A stretch of 64,000 nucleotides of DNA, taken from NCBI GenBank assembly GCA_951213105.1, contig OX578145.1, positions 120,263,239 to 120,327,238 on the forward strand, written 5' to 3'. The first letter of the stretch is position 1; the number at the start of each line of letters is the position of its first letter. The notes beneath the pieces are model-generated. The model saw only the letters and a list, made by a program, of their open reading frames with translations. It was not told the origin of the DNA and searched no databases. Source of the stretch: Amaurobius ferox (Eukaryota; Arthropoda; Arachnida; Araneae; Amaurobiidae). Positions 23,395 through 33,975 of this stretch are shown here, in pieces. The translations under genes and the position numbers were made by a program.

Positions 23395-23685
23395 GTTTAC
23401 GGATTGTAATTTTTGTACCAAATTTTGTTCGAATCGCTCCATTCGTTCTTGAGCTATCGTCTCCACAGACTCACTGACACACACACACACAAAAAAAAAC
23501 ATACCTACTTACACACACAAACACAAGTACTTATACACACATACACACAGACATCATCTCAAAAACGCTCGATTCGTGTTCAGGGATGCTTTAAACATAT
23601 TCTCCCGTTGGAAACTTGACTTGGAATTTTTGACCCAGTCATAATACTTTCCTTATATATTATACAATGTATATAAGGAAAGTAA
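23395..23685 (-). repeat. Family A repeat, 5' part, inverted
   Basis: The hairpin at 23646-23685 is followed (on the - strand) by the TTCGA segment, a GT-rich tract (CA on the + strand, 23478-23552) and the start of the body. The remainder of the body is missing; it abuts a family E repeat. Confidence 0.75.
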
Positions 23686-24213
23686 TAATAAAGAAATTGA
23701 TAGACAACTAAATTTTCTAAATGAATAGTACTATATTTTCAAAAAAGGGTTACATCAGTTACTGCCTTGTGATAAAAGAAGAAGAAAATAAATAATGTAG
23801 CATATAGCTGTTTCGATGATACGTTGGATCACCTTTGTCAGTGCAAAAGAACCAATAAACTCGACGTCCAAAAGAGGAATAGGCGCGGAATTGAAAGGGT
23901 TTCGTCCAGAAAAGAGCACCAGACGCGAAGCGCCTTTAATCTCCAATCTCTAGGTGTGGTACTTATCTTCATACTGTGACATTATTTCATTTGCCCATAG
24001 TTGGAGGTTCGAGGTTTTTGATTTACTGTTTTTATTATTTGACTTAGCTCCTAGTGTGGCAGTTTGTTGCACATTTAGAGTTTGAGTAATTTTGGGGAGT
24101 TGATGCAGATCTAAGGATTTCCTAGCAATTTGGCAGTTTAAGGTTTAAAAACATTTTTTAGAAAACATTGATCGAGTTTTTATTTAATATCAGCTATTTA
24201 CGTTGGGACTTAC

Positions 24214-26890
24214 CTAATTCCGATTTTCAATATTAAGTACCGCGCGGGGTCTCTTACGTGATTTGGCCTTGCGATGATCATAATCATGCAGATTGAATAG
24301 TAGTTCATTTGAAACAGATGACAGATCTTTATAGAATTTAAGCGCTAGTTTTTTAATTTGGGCTCTAACAGTTTTTATTTTGAAGTCTTTCCTAATTACC
24401 GAGTTTCGTAAGTATCTAGGGGCTTTCCTTATAATCCTTAGGGTTTTGTTTTGTTTTGTCTCTAGTAAGTCTATAGTAGGTTTACAGGCATATCCCCATA
24501 CGGGTGCTGCATACAGCATTCCTGGGCGGATGACCGATTTATAAATTAGGAGTTTATTTTGATAACTTAGATTTCCGTTTCCTACCATTGGGTAAAAGGC
24601 TTCTGTGGCCATATACGCTTTTTTGATTAAGTTCGTTACGTGCTGTTTCCAGGTTATGTGGGAATCTATCGTTACACCTAGGTATTTAGTAGATTTTTCC
24701 GCGCGTAAGGCATGATTGTTTATATACAGTGGCGGCGGCGGTTTGTTTTTCCTCGAGAAATAGATCCAATGACATTTATTGGGGTTTAATTTTAATCGCC
24801 ATTTTTCCAGCCATGTTTGGAGTATGTTTATGTGTTGTTGTAGCTGTCTGTGCATTCCTGAGACGTAAGGGTGTTTTGCAAGTATCGCACTGTTGTCTGC
24901 ATAGAGTGCCAGCTCCGTGTCTGGGGTCCTGGGGATGTCATTTAGAAATATGTTAAAGAGTGTCGGGCCCAGGATGGATCCTTGCGGTACACTACTTTTA
25001 ATGAGCTTGGAAGTAGACAAGTTATCTTTTACTCTAACTTGGAAGTGTCTGTTATTTAGGTATGAGATTAAAAGTTTGACAACTGCGTCAGGGACTTTTA
25101 GAGTGATCAATTTGTATGCTAATCAACAGTGCCACACTTTATCAAATGCTTTTTGTAGGCCAAGAAAAATCGCAGCTGTGGGTGTCTTACTATTAAGTCC
25201 AGAAGATATGTACTCTACCACTCTCAGCAATTGATGAGTGGTGGAGTGTTTTGGCCGAAATCGAAACTGCTCCGGAATGATAATATCAGTCTCACTAAGG
25301 TGCGTGCTCAGTCTATTAAGAATTATTTTCTCAGTAATTTTACTAAGTGTCGGTAGTTAGCTGATTGGTCTATAGTTGGCTGGAATTGTGGCATCCTCAC
25401 CAGGCTTATGGATCGCTATAATTATCACTTCCTTCCATTCTTTGGAGAAATAATTTAGTTTTAGTATTTTGTTTTTTAGGATGGTCAAGTAAAATATTAT
25501 ATTTAGGGGTAGGTTTTTCACCGCGATATTCCTGATTTTGTCGTGCCCTGGGCTTTTACGGTTTTTGGTGATATCAATTATCTCTTGCGGGGTGGCTGGG
25601 TTAATCTCAGCCGTGACCGGGGAGTTCCTGAAGTTGTTTAGAGTTTGCCTAACCATTCTTAGGGTGTCCTGACACATTAGATCGTGATTTAGTTCAAATT
25701 GCTTTTCGTAATGCCTAGCAAGCGCCTCTGCTTTTTCTTCGTCTGAGTACGCGATTTTAACGCCATCTATTAGTGGCGGGAGTTTAATTTGAGGTTTTAT
25801 GAGTCTTTTAGCGAATTGCCAGAGCGATACGTCTTCAGGGCTAAGGGATTCAATTAGCTCTTTATAATGTTGCTGCTTTTCTGCGACAATCTAATCCCTG
25901 ACTTTCTACGTGAGTCTGTTAAGCTCCCTTTTGAGGGTAGGGTCTCTATTAGCCTGCCATGTCCTACGCATTCTGTTCCTTTGCCTGATTAATTGTTTGA
26001 CATGGTGGGAAAGTGTGGGCATTTTTGGTGACTCACGATGTGTTGTGGCAAAGGCTCTCTTGATTTCTGTTGTGAGTGTGTGTGTGTGGCAGAGTCAATA
26101 TCCGCCGTGCTCATAACGTTGGGTACTGCCAAGTGCGGCTCAAAAAGTGCTCTTTTGAAAACGTTCCAGTTCACCCTCTCTTGTCCCAGAGAGGCTGGAA
26201 GGGGAGTGTTCAGATCGAATGTCACCAATACCGGTAAATGATCCGAGTCGAATTCATCCAGGGTATCGATAGTGTGAGCGTATTCTATGTTTCTCGTTAG
26301 GACAAAGTCTATGAATGAGCCGTTGGCACCTGAGAAGCAGGTTGGTCTCGACGGTGCAATGATGTTGGTGTTTGTTGTGTTCAGTAATCTGTGTATCTGT
26401 GTACCGCGTATGTTGGCTCTCCTACTGCCCCACGCTCGGTGGTGTGCATTGAAGTCGCTCGTGAGTATTGTGTTTGGATATCGCGAGAAAAGCAGTTCCA
26501 GCTGGGCAGCTACATTTATACCACTCATGTTTTTGACATATATTGAAGTTAGGATAAATGGATTTACATTATTTATTTTAATTTTTATGCTAGTATTTTC
26601 TATACCTTGAAGATTTATGTTGTTTATTTCCTCGTGGGGAATATTTCTTTTAATATATATATTGCTGTTCCTCCATGGGGGTTTCTAGCAGTTGTATTTG
26701 GGCTTAGGTTGTGAGAGCCAATATAGCTTGCTATATTTAGTTTTTTATTTTCTCTAACTTTAGTTTCCTGAATTAACAGGGCATCTACATCATTTTCATT
26801 TACGTAGCTCCAAAGTTCATTTATTCTTGGAGATATGCCGCTCGCATTCCAAAATATTATTTTAAAGCTTTCTTTTTGGGATCTAGCCAT
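24214..26890 (-). pseudogene. LINE copy 1 ORF2 (endonuclease + reverse transcriptase), degraded
   Basis: The start ATG at 26890 (M-A-R-S-Q-K-E-S-F-K) overlaps the ORF1 stop. The endonuclease retains Q-E-T, S-D-F-N-A-H-H and S-D-H-L-P-V. The RT retains the P-G-H-D-K-I and P-A-N-Y-R-P-I-S region, S-V-P-Q-G-S-I-L-G-P and the C-terminal L-K-L-N-P-N-K-C motif. Two catalytic aspartates are changed: the motif A position reads F-L-G-L-Q-K-A-F-D (D to G) near 25155, and the box that should be Y-A-D-D reads Y-A-D-N near 24890. Frameshifts occur near 26640 and 26060, and stops near 25360 and 25120. The C-terminal 298 codons (25110-24214) are open. This copy cannot make active enzyme. Confidence 0.88.
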
Positions 26891-28905
26891 GGCGGGTTTG
26901 ATTCTCACTGTTATTTTTAAAATACGCGATTAATTTAAAAGCCTCAAAGACCATTTGCATTGGATCACTCTTTTTTTGTATTAGCTCTGCGAACTGCATC
27001 AACAGGTGTTTTATTGCATCTAGGTCGAATATGGTGATAAACCCTCTGATGAGGTTGAGGATTTCATCCATCTTTTCATCATTGGTTTTACCAGCAGGTT
27101 CAGTCTCAGCTTCCATATCCTCAGCCTCAACCGCGGTTTGGCCATTTTTGTGAGTATCCTTTTGGACCTCAGTAGTTTTTTGCCTTTTTTCAACCGTTTT
27201 TTCTAACAGCTGGGTTTGCGCGAGCTCTTCTTCCCTGACTTGTTTCCAATCCTCTACCTTCCTGTCAAGTCTATCCTTTGCCTGTCTGGCTTTATCTGCT
27301 TCCGATCTCCTTTTAATGGCAGCTGTAGCTGCTCTTACTTCCTCCAGGGTCAATTCTCTGGTGATCGATGGTTTGGGGGCCTGCTCTTGCACCGATCTGG
27401 TAGGTGCTGAAGGTTGGTGTCTATTTAACTGTGGCACTATGTGCGAGGAGCCTTGAGGGGGTGTCTGGGGGTTTAGTCCGAGGACCTTTTGTCTCCAAGG
27501 GGGTATCTGGTTTTTGGGGGCAGGGGGGGGGCATACCCCGGTGCCTTTCCTCTGTTCCAGGGGTTCTTCGGGCATTGCCTGAAGTTCACCGGGTGGTCTC
27601 CATTACAATTTGCACACGTTGCCTTCTCTGTCCTGGGTCTCTGGCAGTCCCGTGTGAAATGATCTTCAGCACACTTCAGGCACTTTGGTGGCATACTGCC
27701 GTTCTCAGAGGAGTGGTTGAACGGTTGGCATCGGTAGCAGATTTTGAAGCCCCGTTCTCTGAAGGCCTCTACCTTCACAGCCAAGTAACCTAATCTTGTT
27801 AGTCTGTAGACCCTCTGCCAGTCTGCCTAGGCCTAAGGCTGACTAAGAAGATCGGCAGGGGTAATCTCGTTTTAGTATTTCTCAGTTGAGAAACCCGGAC
27901 TACATCTAATCCTTCGGATGTTAAAGTGATTTTTATTTCCTCCATGTTATAATTTGTTGGTAGCCCCTTCAGAACTACCTTTTTTGGCCTTTCCGTCTTT
28001 AGGTTTAAGCTGTGGAAGGGGATTTTCTCACTACTTAAATGGCGCTGTACAACCCTGTAGGTGTCAGCGTCATTTGGAATCAGTTTTAGCATGTCTCCTG
28101 TGAGCTTGCCAGATACTTTATTTCCTGAGATATCATTTAGTTTTTTAAGGAGAACCTTGTAATTATCATTGAACTTTATGAAAAAACATTCAACTTTTGG
28201 GTCTTTTTTCTCAACTTCAACTGTTGTTAGCCTGTCACTATTATCGACCGTTTTAGGTTTAGGTGCACTTTTAAACACGACTGGTTGCGCGGCAATCTCA
28301 GCGTAAGTCTTAGTTTTAACATAATCATTGTCAGTTACATTTACAACATTATCAGCTATTTCATTACAGTCCATGTTATCATGGACATTTAAGTTTTCTT
28401 CTACAATCTGGCTTTTAGTAGGAACATCCTTAGTGGATTGCCCCTCCATCTTTCTTTTTTTATTTGGATTTTCAACCGTTTTAAGTTTATCTTCATCTTT
28501 AATTTCCTTAATTAAGCCTAGCTCCATCATTTTACTTTTGATTTGAACACTGGAATTACATCCCTCACATTTAGAAATCTCATAAATATCGCAATCAATA
28601 AACCTATCCAATTTCTGGGCAAACAAAAAAGAGTTCACAGAAAGCAACGAACCTAGCGTCTTGGAGACTTGGTCCTCTTCCTGTTCCAGCAGTCCGTTCA
28701 TCAGCAGCTCCCTGATGTGAAGAGTCATCACGTAGACTGCCAGGGTGCAGAAGTTGACGGCGGTCTTGACTTCTTCCTTCAGTCCAGTCATCAGGTAGAG
28801 TTTCGCAGTAACTCATCAAGGCACCCTTGAGAGGCCCGAATTCTTCCTCGTCCAGCTCACCAGCAAGTTCGGAGTGGCTGCCACGTCGCCTCGTTCCAAG
28901 TCCAT
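26883..28905 (-). pseudogene. LINE copy 1 ORF1 (Gag-like, CCHC zinc knuckles), frameshifted
   Basis: Probable start is the ATG at 28905 (M-D-L-E-R-G-D). The N-terminal part (about 28900-28590) contains leucine-rich, possibly helical segments; a charged middle follows. Next comes a region resembling the RRM-like/PRE_C2HC part of arthropod X-element nucleic-acid-binding proteins (about 28190-27800). CCHC knuckles lie at 27720-27590 (C-Y-R-C, C-L-K-C-A-E-D-H, C-A-N-C-N-G-D-H-P). The C-terminal part is rich in K, E and Q with a final helix-forming stretch. I see disruptions near 28860, near 28790, near 27805 (single-base indel before V-Y-R-L-T-R-L) and in a G/C homopolymer at about 27520-27530. 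The reading frame ends at TAG 26883, overlapping the ORF2 start. Confidence 0.82.
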
Positions 28906-29493
28906 ATCGTCAGGGTAGAGAAGTTCCAAAAAATAGCACTTCCATGTGGTAACAATACACGTGGCACTCCAAAATGAAAAGCACAAAATCCAAAACGGCG
29001 AATCGCCCGTACACACCAAGCTGTAGAATTGCTTTGCCCGACGTGCTCTATCGTAACTAGATATAACACGCCCAAGCGGAATCAAGAAGATCACCAACTG
29101 GTAAAAAGCAGGAGCAATACTAAAGCACGTCCACACAACTCGAAGTCTAAGCTCCGAATGAGTATTATCCGTAACGTGAGGCGCGGAAAAGTCGAGTGTC
29201 GTACAGGACAGACCACCAGGCGCGAAGCGCCTTTAATCTCCAGTTTCAATATGTGGTTATTATCTTCATACTGTGACATTATTTCATTGGTCCATAGTTG
29301 GAGGTTCGAGGTTTTTGATTTAATGTTTTTATTATTTGACCTAGCTCCTAGTGTGGCAGTTTGTTGCCCATTTAGAATTTAAGCAGTTTGGGGGGTTGAT
29401 GCAGATCTGAGGGTTACCTAGCATTTTAGCAGCTTAGAGTTTTGAACATTAATCGCGAGTTTTATTTGATATCAGATGTTTGAGGTTGGATAT

Positions 29494-32173
29494 TTAATTC
29501 CGATTATCGATGTTTAGAACAGCGCGGGGTCTCTTACGCGATTTGGCCTTGCGATGATCATAGTCATGCAGATTGAATAACAGTTCATTTGGAACGGATG
29601 GCAAATTTTTGTAAAATTTAAGCGCTACCTTTTTAATTTGGGCTCTAACAGTTTTTATTTTGAAGTCTTTCCTAATTACCGAGTTCCTTAAGTACCTGGG
29701 AGCTTTCCTGATAATCCGTATAATTTTGTTTTGTTTTGTCTCTAGGAGGTCTATTGTAGTTTTACAGGCATATCCCCATACGGGTGCTGCATACAGCATT
29801 CCCGGGCGGATGACCGATTTATAAATTAGCAGTTTGTTTTGATGACTGAGATTTCCGTTTCCTATCATTGGGTATAAGGCTCCTGTAGTTATATACGCTT
29901 TTTTGATTAAGTTCGTTACGTGCTGTTTCCAGGTTAGGTGGGAATCTATCGTTACACTTAGGTATTTAGTAGATTTTTCCGCGCCTAAGGCATGATTGTT
30001 TATATGCAGTGGCGGCGGCGGTTTGTTTTTACTCGAGAAATAGTTCCAATGACATTTATTGGGGTTTAATTTTATTCGCCATTTTTCCAGCCATGTTTGG
30101 AGTATGTCTAAGTGTTGTTGTAGCTGTCTGTGCATTACTGAGACATAGGGGTGTTTTGCAAGTATCGCACTGTCATCTGCATAGAGTGCCAGCTCTGTGT
30201 TTGGAGTCCTGGGGATGTCGTTCAGGTATATGTTAAAGAGTGTCGGGCCCAGGATAGAACCTTGCGGTATACTACTTTTAATGAGCTTGGGTGTTGATAA
30301 GTTACCTCCTACTCTGACTTGAAAGTGTCTGTTATTTAAGTATGAGATTAAAAGTTTGACAAGAGCGTCAGGGATTTTTTAAAGTGATCAATTTGTTCGC
30401 TAATCTACAGTGCCATACTTTATCAAAGGCTTTTTGTATGTCCAGAAAAATCACAGCTGTGGGTGTCTTACTATTAAGTCCAGAAGATATGTACTCTACC
30501 ACTCTCAGCAATTGATGAGTGGTGGAGTGCTTTGGCCGAAATCCAAACTGATCCGGAATGATAATGTCATTCTCACTAAGGTGCGTGTTCAGTCTCTTAA
30601 GAATTATTTTCTCAGTAATTTTACTAAGTGTCGGTAGCAAGCTAATTGGTCTGTAGTTGGCTGGAATTGTGGCATCCTCACCTGGCTTAGGGATTGTTAT
30701 GATTATCGCTTCCTTCCATTCTTTGGGAAAGTGGTTTAGTTTTAATATTTTATTTATTAAGATAGTCAAGTAACATATTACGTTTAGGGGTAGGTTTTTA
30801 ACCGCAATATTTCTGATTTTGTCGTGCCCTGGTCTTTTACGGTTTTTGATAATTTCTACTATGTCCTGCGAGGTAGCTGGGTTAATCTCAGCCGTTACCG
30901 GGAAATTCCTGAAGTTATTTAAGGTTTCTCTAACCATTCTTAGGGTGTCCTGACACATTAGATCGTGGTTTGGTTGGAATTGTTTTTCATAATGGCTTGC
31001 GAGCGCCTTGGTTTTTTTCTCGTCTGAGTACGCGATTTTAGCGCCATTCATTAGAGGCGGGAGCTTAATTTGAGGTTTCCTGAGTCTTTTTGCGAATTGC
31101 CAGAGCAATACGTCTTCTGGGCTAAGGGATTCGATTAGTTCTTTATACTGTTGCTGCTTTTCTGCGACAATTTTTTCCCTGACTTTGCACGTGAGTCTGT
31201 TAAGCTCCCTTTTAAGGGCGGGGTCTCTGTTAGCCTGCCATGTCTTACGTATTCTATTCCTTTGCCTGACTAATTGTTTGACATGGTGGGAAAGTGTGGG
31301 CATTTTTGGAGACTCACGATGTGTTGTGGCAGAGGCAATTGCTCTCTTGATTTCTGTTGTGAGTGTGTGTGTGGCAGAGTCAATATCCGCCGTGCTCATT
31401 ATGTTAGGTACTGCCAAGTGCGGCTCGAAGAGTGCTCTTTTGAATACTTCTCAGTTGACCCTCTCTTGTCCCAAAGAGGCTGGAAGAGGTGTGTTCAGGT
31501 CGAATGTCACCAGTACCGGTAGATGATCCGAGTCGAATTCATCCAGGGTACTAATAGTGTGAGCGTAGTCTATGCTTCGCGTTAGGACAAAGTCTATGAA
31601 TTTGCCGCTGGCGCCTGAGAAGCAGCTTGGTGTCGACGGTGCAATAATGTTAGTGTTTGTGGTGTTCAGCAGTCTATGTATCTGTGTACCGAGTGAATTG
31701 GCTCTCCTACAGCCCCACGCTCGGTGGTGTGCGTTGAAGTCGCCTGCGAGTATCGTGTTTGGATATTGCGAGAAAAGCAGTTCCAGTTGCGCAGCTACGT
31801 CTACTCTACTCATATTTTTGACATATGTTGAGGTTAGGATAAACGGGCTAGTATTATTAATTTTAATTTTTATACTAGTATTTTCTATACTTTGAAGATT
31901 TATGCTTTTTAGTTCCTCGTGGGGAATATTTCTTTTAGTGTGTATTGCTGTTCCTCCATGGGGCGTTCTAGCATTAGTATTTGAGCTAAGATTATGATAA
32001 CCAGAGTATTTGGCTATGTTTAGTTTTTCACTTTCTCTAACTCTAGTTTCCTGAATTAATAAGGCGTCTACGTCATTTTCGTTTACATAATTCCTAAGTT
32101 CATTTATTCTTGGAGATATGCCGTTCGCATTCCAAAATATCATTTTAAAGGATTCTTTTTGGGACCTAGCCAT
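29494..32173 (-). pseudogene. LINE copy 2 ORF2 (endonuclease + reverse transcriptase), nearly intact
   Basis: ATG at 32173. The endonuclease is open to 31451 with Q-E-T, A-G-D-F-N-A-H-H and S-D-H-L-P-V. A single TGG-to-TGA nonsense change (after E-R-V-N, near 31453) stops it. The frame then continues open through the RT fingers to 30368, including F-L-D-I-Q-K-A-F-D with its catalytic Asp. An extra A in an A-run near 30380 causes one frameshift. Beyond it the palm region has P-Q-G-S-I-L-G-P, an intact Y-A-D-D (about 30165-30180) and an open C-terminal part ending at 29494. Active-site residues are kept, so this copy is less decayed than copy 1. Confidence 0.88.
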
Positions 32174-32810
32174 GACGGGTTTGATGCTCACTGTTACATT
32201 TAAAGTCCGCGATTATTTTAAGGGCCTCAAATACCATTACCATGGGATCGCTTTTTTTTGGACTAACTCTGCGAACTGCATCAACAGATGTTTTATGTCG
32301 TCTAGATCGAACATGCTGATAAATCCTCTGATGAGGTTGAGGATATCCTCCATCTTTTCAGCATCAGATTTATCAGTCGGTTCAGTCTCAGCTTCCATTT
32401 CCTCAGTTTCAACCGCGGTTTGCACTTTTTTGTGAGTGTCCTTTTGGAACTCGATAGTCTTGTTTTTTTCCACCCGTTTTAGCTAACAGCTGGGTTTGCG
32501 CGAGCTTTTCTTCCTCCCTGACTCGTTCAGTTTCTTTTCATTCCTCAACTTTCCTATCCAGTCTATCCTTTGCCTCCTTTGCCTGTCTGGCTTTTTCTGC
32601 CTCCGATCGCCTTTTAATGTCAGCTGTAGCTGCTCTTACTTCCTCCAGGGTCAATTCTCTGGAGGTCGAAGTTTTGGGGGCCTGCTCTTGCACCGATCTG
32701 GTAGGTGCTGAAGGTTGGTGCCTGTTTACCTGTGGCATTATGTGCGAGGAGTCCTGAGGGGGGTGCCTGGGGGTTTGGTCCGAGGGCCTTTTGGGCCCAA
32801 GGGGGTATCT
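32166..32810 (-). pseudogene. LINE copy 2 ORF1, C-terminal fragment
   Basis: The fragment covers only the K/E/Q-rich C-terminal third. It includes R-S-V-Q-E-Q-A-P-K, T-L-E-E-V-R-A-A-T and the final L-I-R-G-F-I-S-M-F-D-L-D-D-I-K-H-L-L-M-Q segment. Frameshifts are visible near 32470-32540 and in a T/A homopolymer near 32250-32260. The stop TAG at 32166-32168 overlaps the ORF2 ATG exactly as in copy 1. Confidence 0.75.
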
Positions 32811-33750
32811 AGGTCACAGTGGTCACAGCCACCCTGAAGAGTTGGGGCCTGATTACCTCACCGGTTCGACTGACGGTTCATCGATAACCAGGTAACCCGA
32901 TTTATTTACCCCCTCCCCCCCAGGTCGGAGGATCAGAGCTACAGAGCTAGGATCCATACACCACTCGAAGAGTGGGCCTCCCCGAGGGGAGAGACAGGAT
33001 ATCATACAGACACATTTTCACTCTGGCGTTGATTTTGCTACAAATCGCAGTAAAATTAATTTACATATATGATTGCTTGAGAAAGTCGAGTGGAGATTCA
33101 CAATCCGTATACTTTTTAGAGATGTGCTACTGAATTTGTCTATGTGGTGTGTGTGTTCCCCCAGTCCTCCCAGGCCCCTGCATAACTATAACGGCCCTTG
33201 TCCCACGTCTTATCTCGTCGGTCCCAACCCTAGTAAAAACTCAAAAGGGAGCAACAAAAATAATACACATCTGTGGTTATGACGGGGCGATCCATTTCCG
33301 AGCTCTTAAACAAAAGAGGGGGGGGGGGTCTCCCGGAAGAGTACTGTTTGCGTTTCTACGAAACGTCAATCGATATTCTCTTCGAACTATATTCTTCTTG
33401 GAAGTTTTCCTGAAAATGTTCGCGCCATGTTCGGCAGAACAAAATTCGGAGCAATCGATTGAACAGGTCTTGCTCTGATGACCCTCTCGAAATGATATAT
33501 CGCAGTCGTGTCGAAAGAGAGACGGGCGTGATGTTCGGGAAAAAATGGAGGGGGGGGGGGCGGGGGGCTGAAGTCCATTTTACCTCACTATCGCACGTGG
33601 CGAACCGCCACCACTCCTCTTGCTCTTCGAACGGATCCCATATTTTGACTGGAAAAGGTCCCTTTTTAATGCCTTCTGAATGTAATTTGCACGTTTAAAC
33701 GAAAGTGCCTCCTATTCCCATGCAACGCGACTTGGTGTTCGGTATATCTT
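32811..33750. other. GC-richer segment with homopolymer runs, unassigned
   Basis: Begins where LINE copy 2 is truncated. It contains CCCCCTCCCCCCCAGG, G-runs at 33321-33329 and 33548-33562, and a mixed-composition stretch (about 33340-33720) with CpGs. I see no convincing open frame or known element. It could be an older transposon or an alternative promoter of the host gene. Confidence 0.35.
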
Positions 33751-33948
33751 GAAGCAATCGAATGTTTATGGGAGGAATAAAATTTTATGTGAACTCGCGG
33801 TGATGAGATGCGTGGAATTTAAACAGTGGGGTTCCCGCAGAAACGAATTAAGAATGGGAGTTTCGAATCGAATCTGCCTAACTAGTTATTGAGGCAAGTT
33901 TTGAAGGTTTTGAAAGTGACCGTTACGCAAAGTTACCGGGTTTTATGA

Positions 33949-33975
33949 CCCCCCCCCCCCCACACACACACACAG
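33949..33975. repeat. C-run followed by (CA)n
   Basis: About 13 C followed by CACACACACACACA. It lies within otherwise AT-rich DNA. Confidence 0.85.

Larger units (their letters stand above)
23885..29170 (-). mobile_element. Jockey-like non-LTR retrotransposon, copy 1 (near full length, inactive)
   Basis: The element reads on the - strand: 5' UTR (about 29170-28906), ORF1 (28905-26883), ORF2 (26890-24214) and 3' UTR (24213 to about 23885). ORF1 has a zinc-knuckle region and ORF2 has an AP endonuclease followed by reverse transcriptase, as in the Jockey and I groups. The 3' UTR carries a short stem-loop (GGCGCTTCGCG-type) near 23910 that is shared with copy 2. The 5' boundary is uncertain: a segment AGGCGCGGA occurs just beyond both ends (23883 and 29173). 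It could be a target-site duplication or part of the element tail. Frameshifts and catalytic substitutions make it non-functional. Confidence 0.88.
29175..32810 (-). mobile_element. Jockey-like non-LTR retrotransposon, copy 2 (5'-truncated)
   Basis: Same family and orientation as copy 1, lying directly upstream of it (copy 2 3' end against copy 1 5' end), so the pair is a head-to-tail tandem. Similarity to copy 1 ends abruptly after GGGGGTATCT at 32810, within ORF1. The 3' UTR (29493 to about 29175) matches that of copy 1, including the terminal GGCGCTTCGCGCC stem-loop near 29221, after which the last 40 or so bases diverge more strongly than the rest. Confidence 0.88.

Noticed and set aside
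28604..29136. Additional - strand genes upstream of LINE ORF1
   Set aside because: They are frame fragments and 5' UTR of the same LINE copy, separated by small indels.
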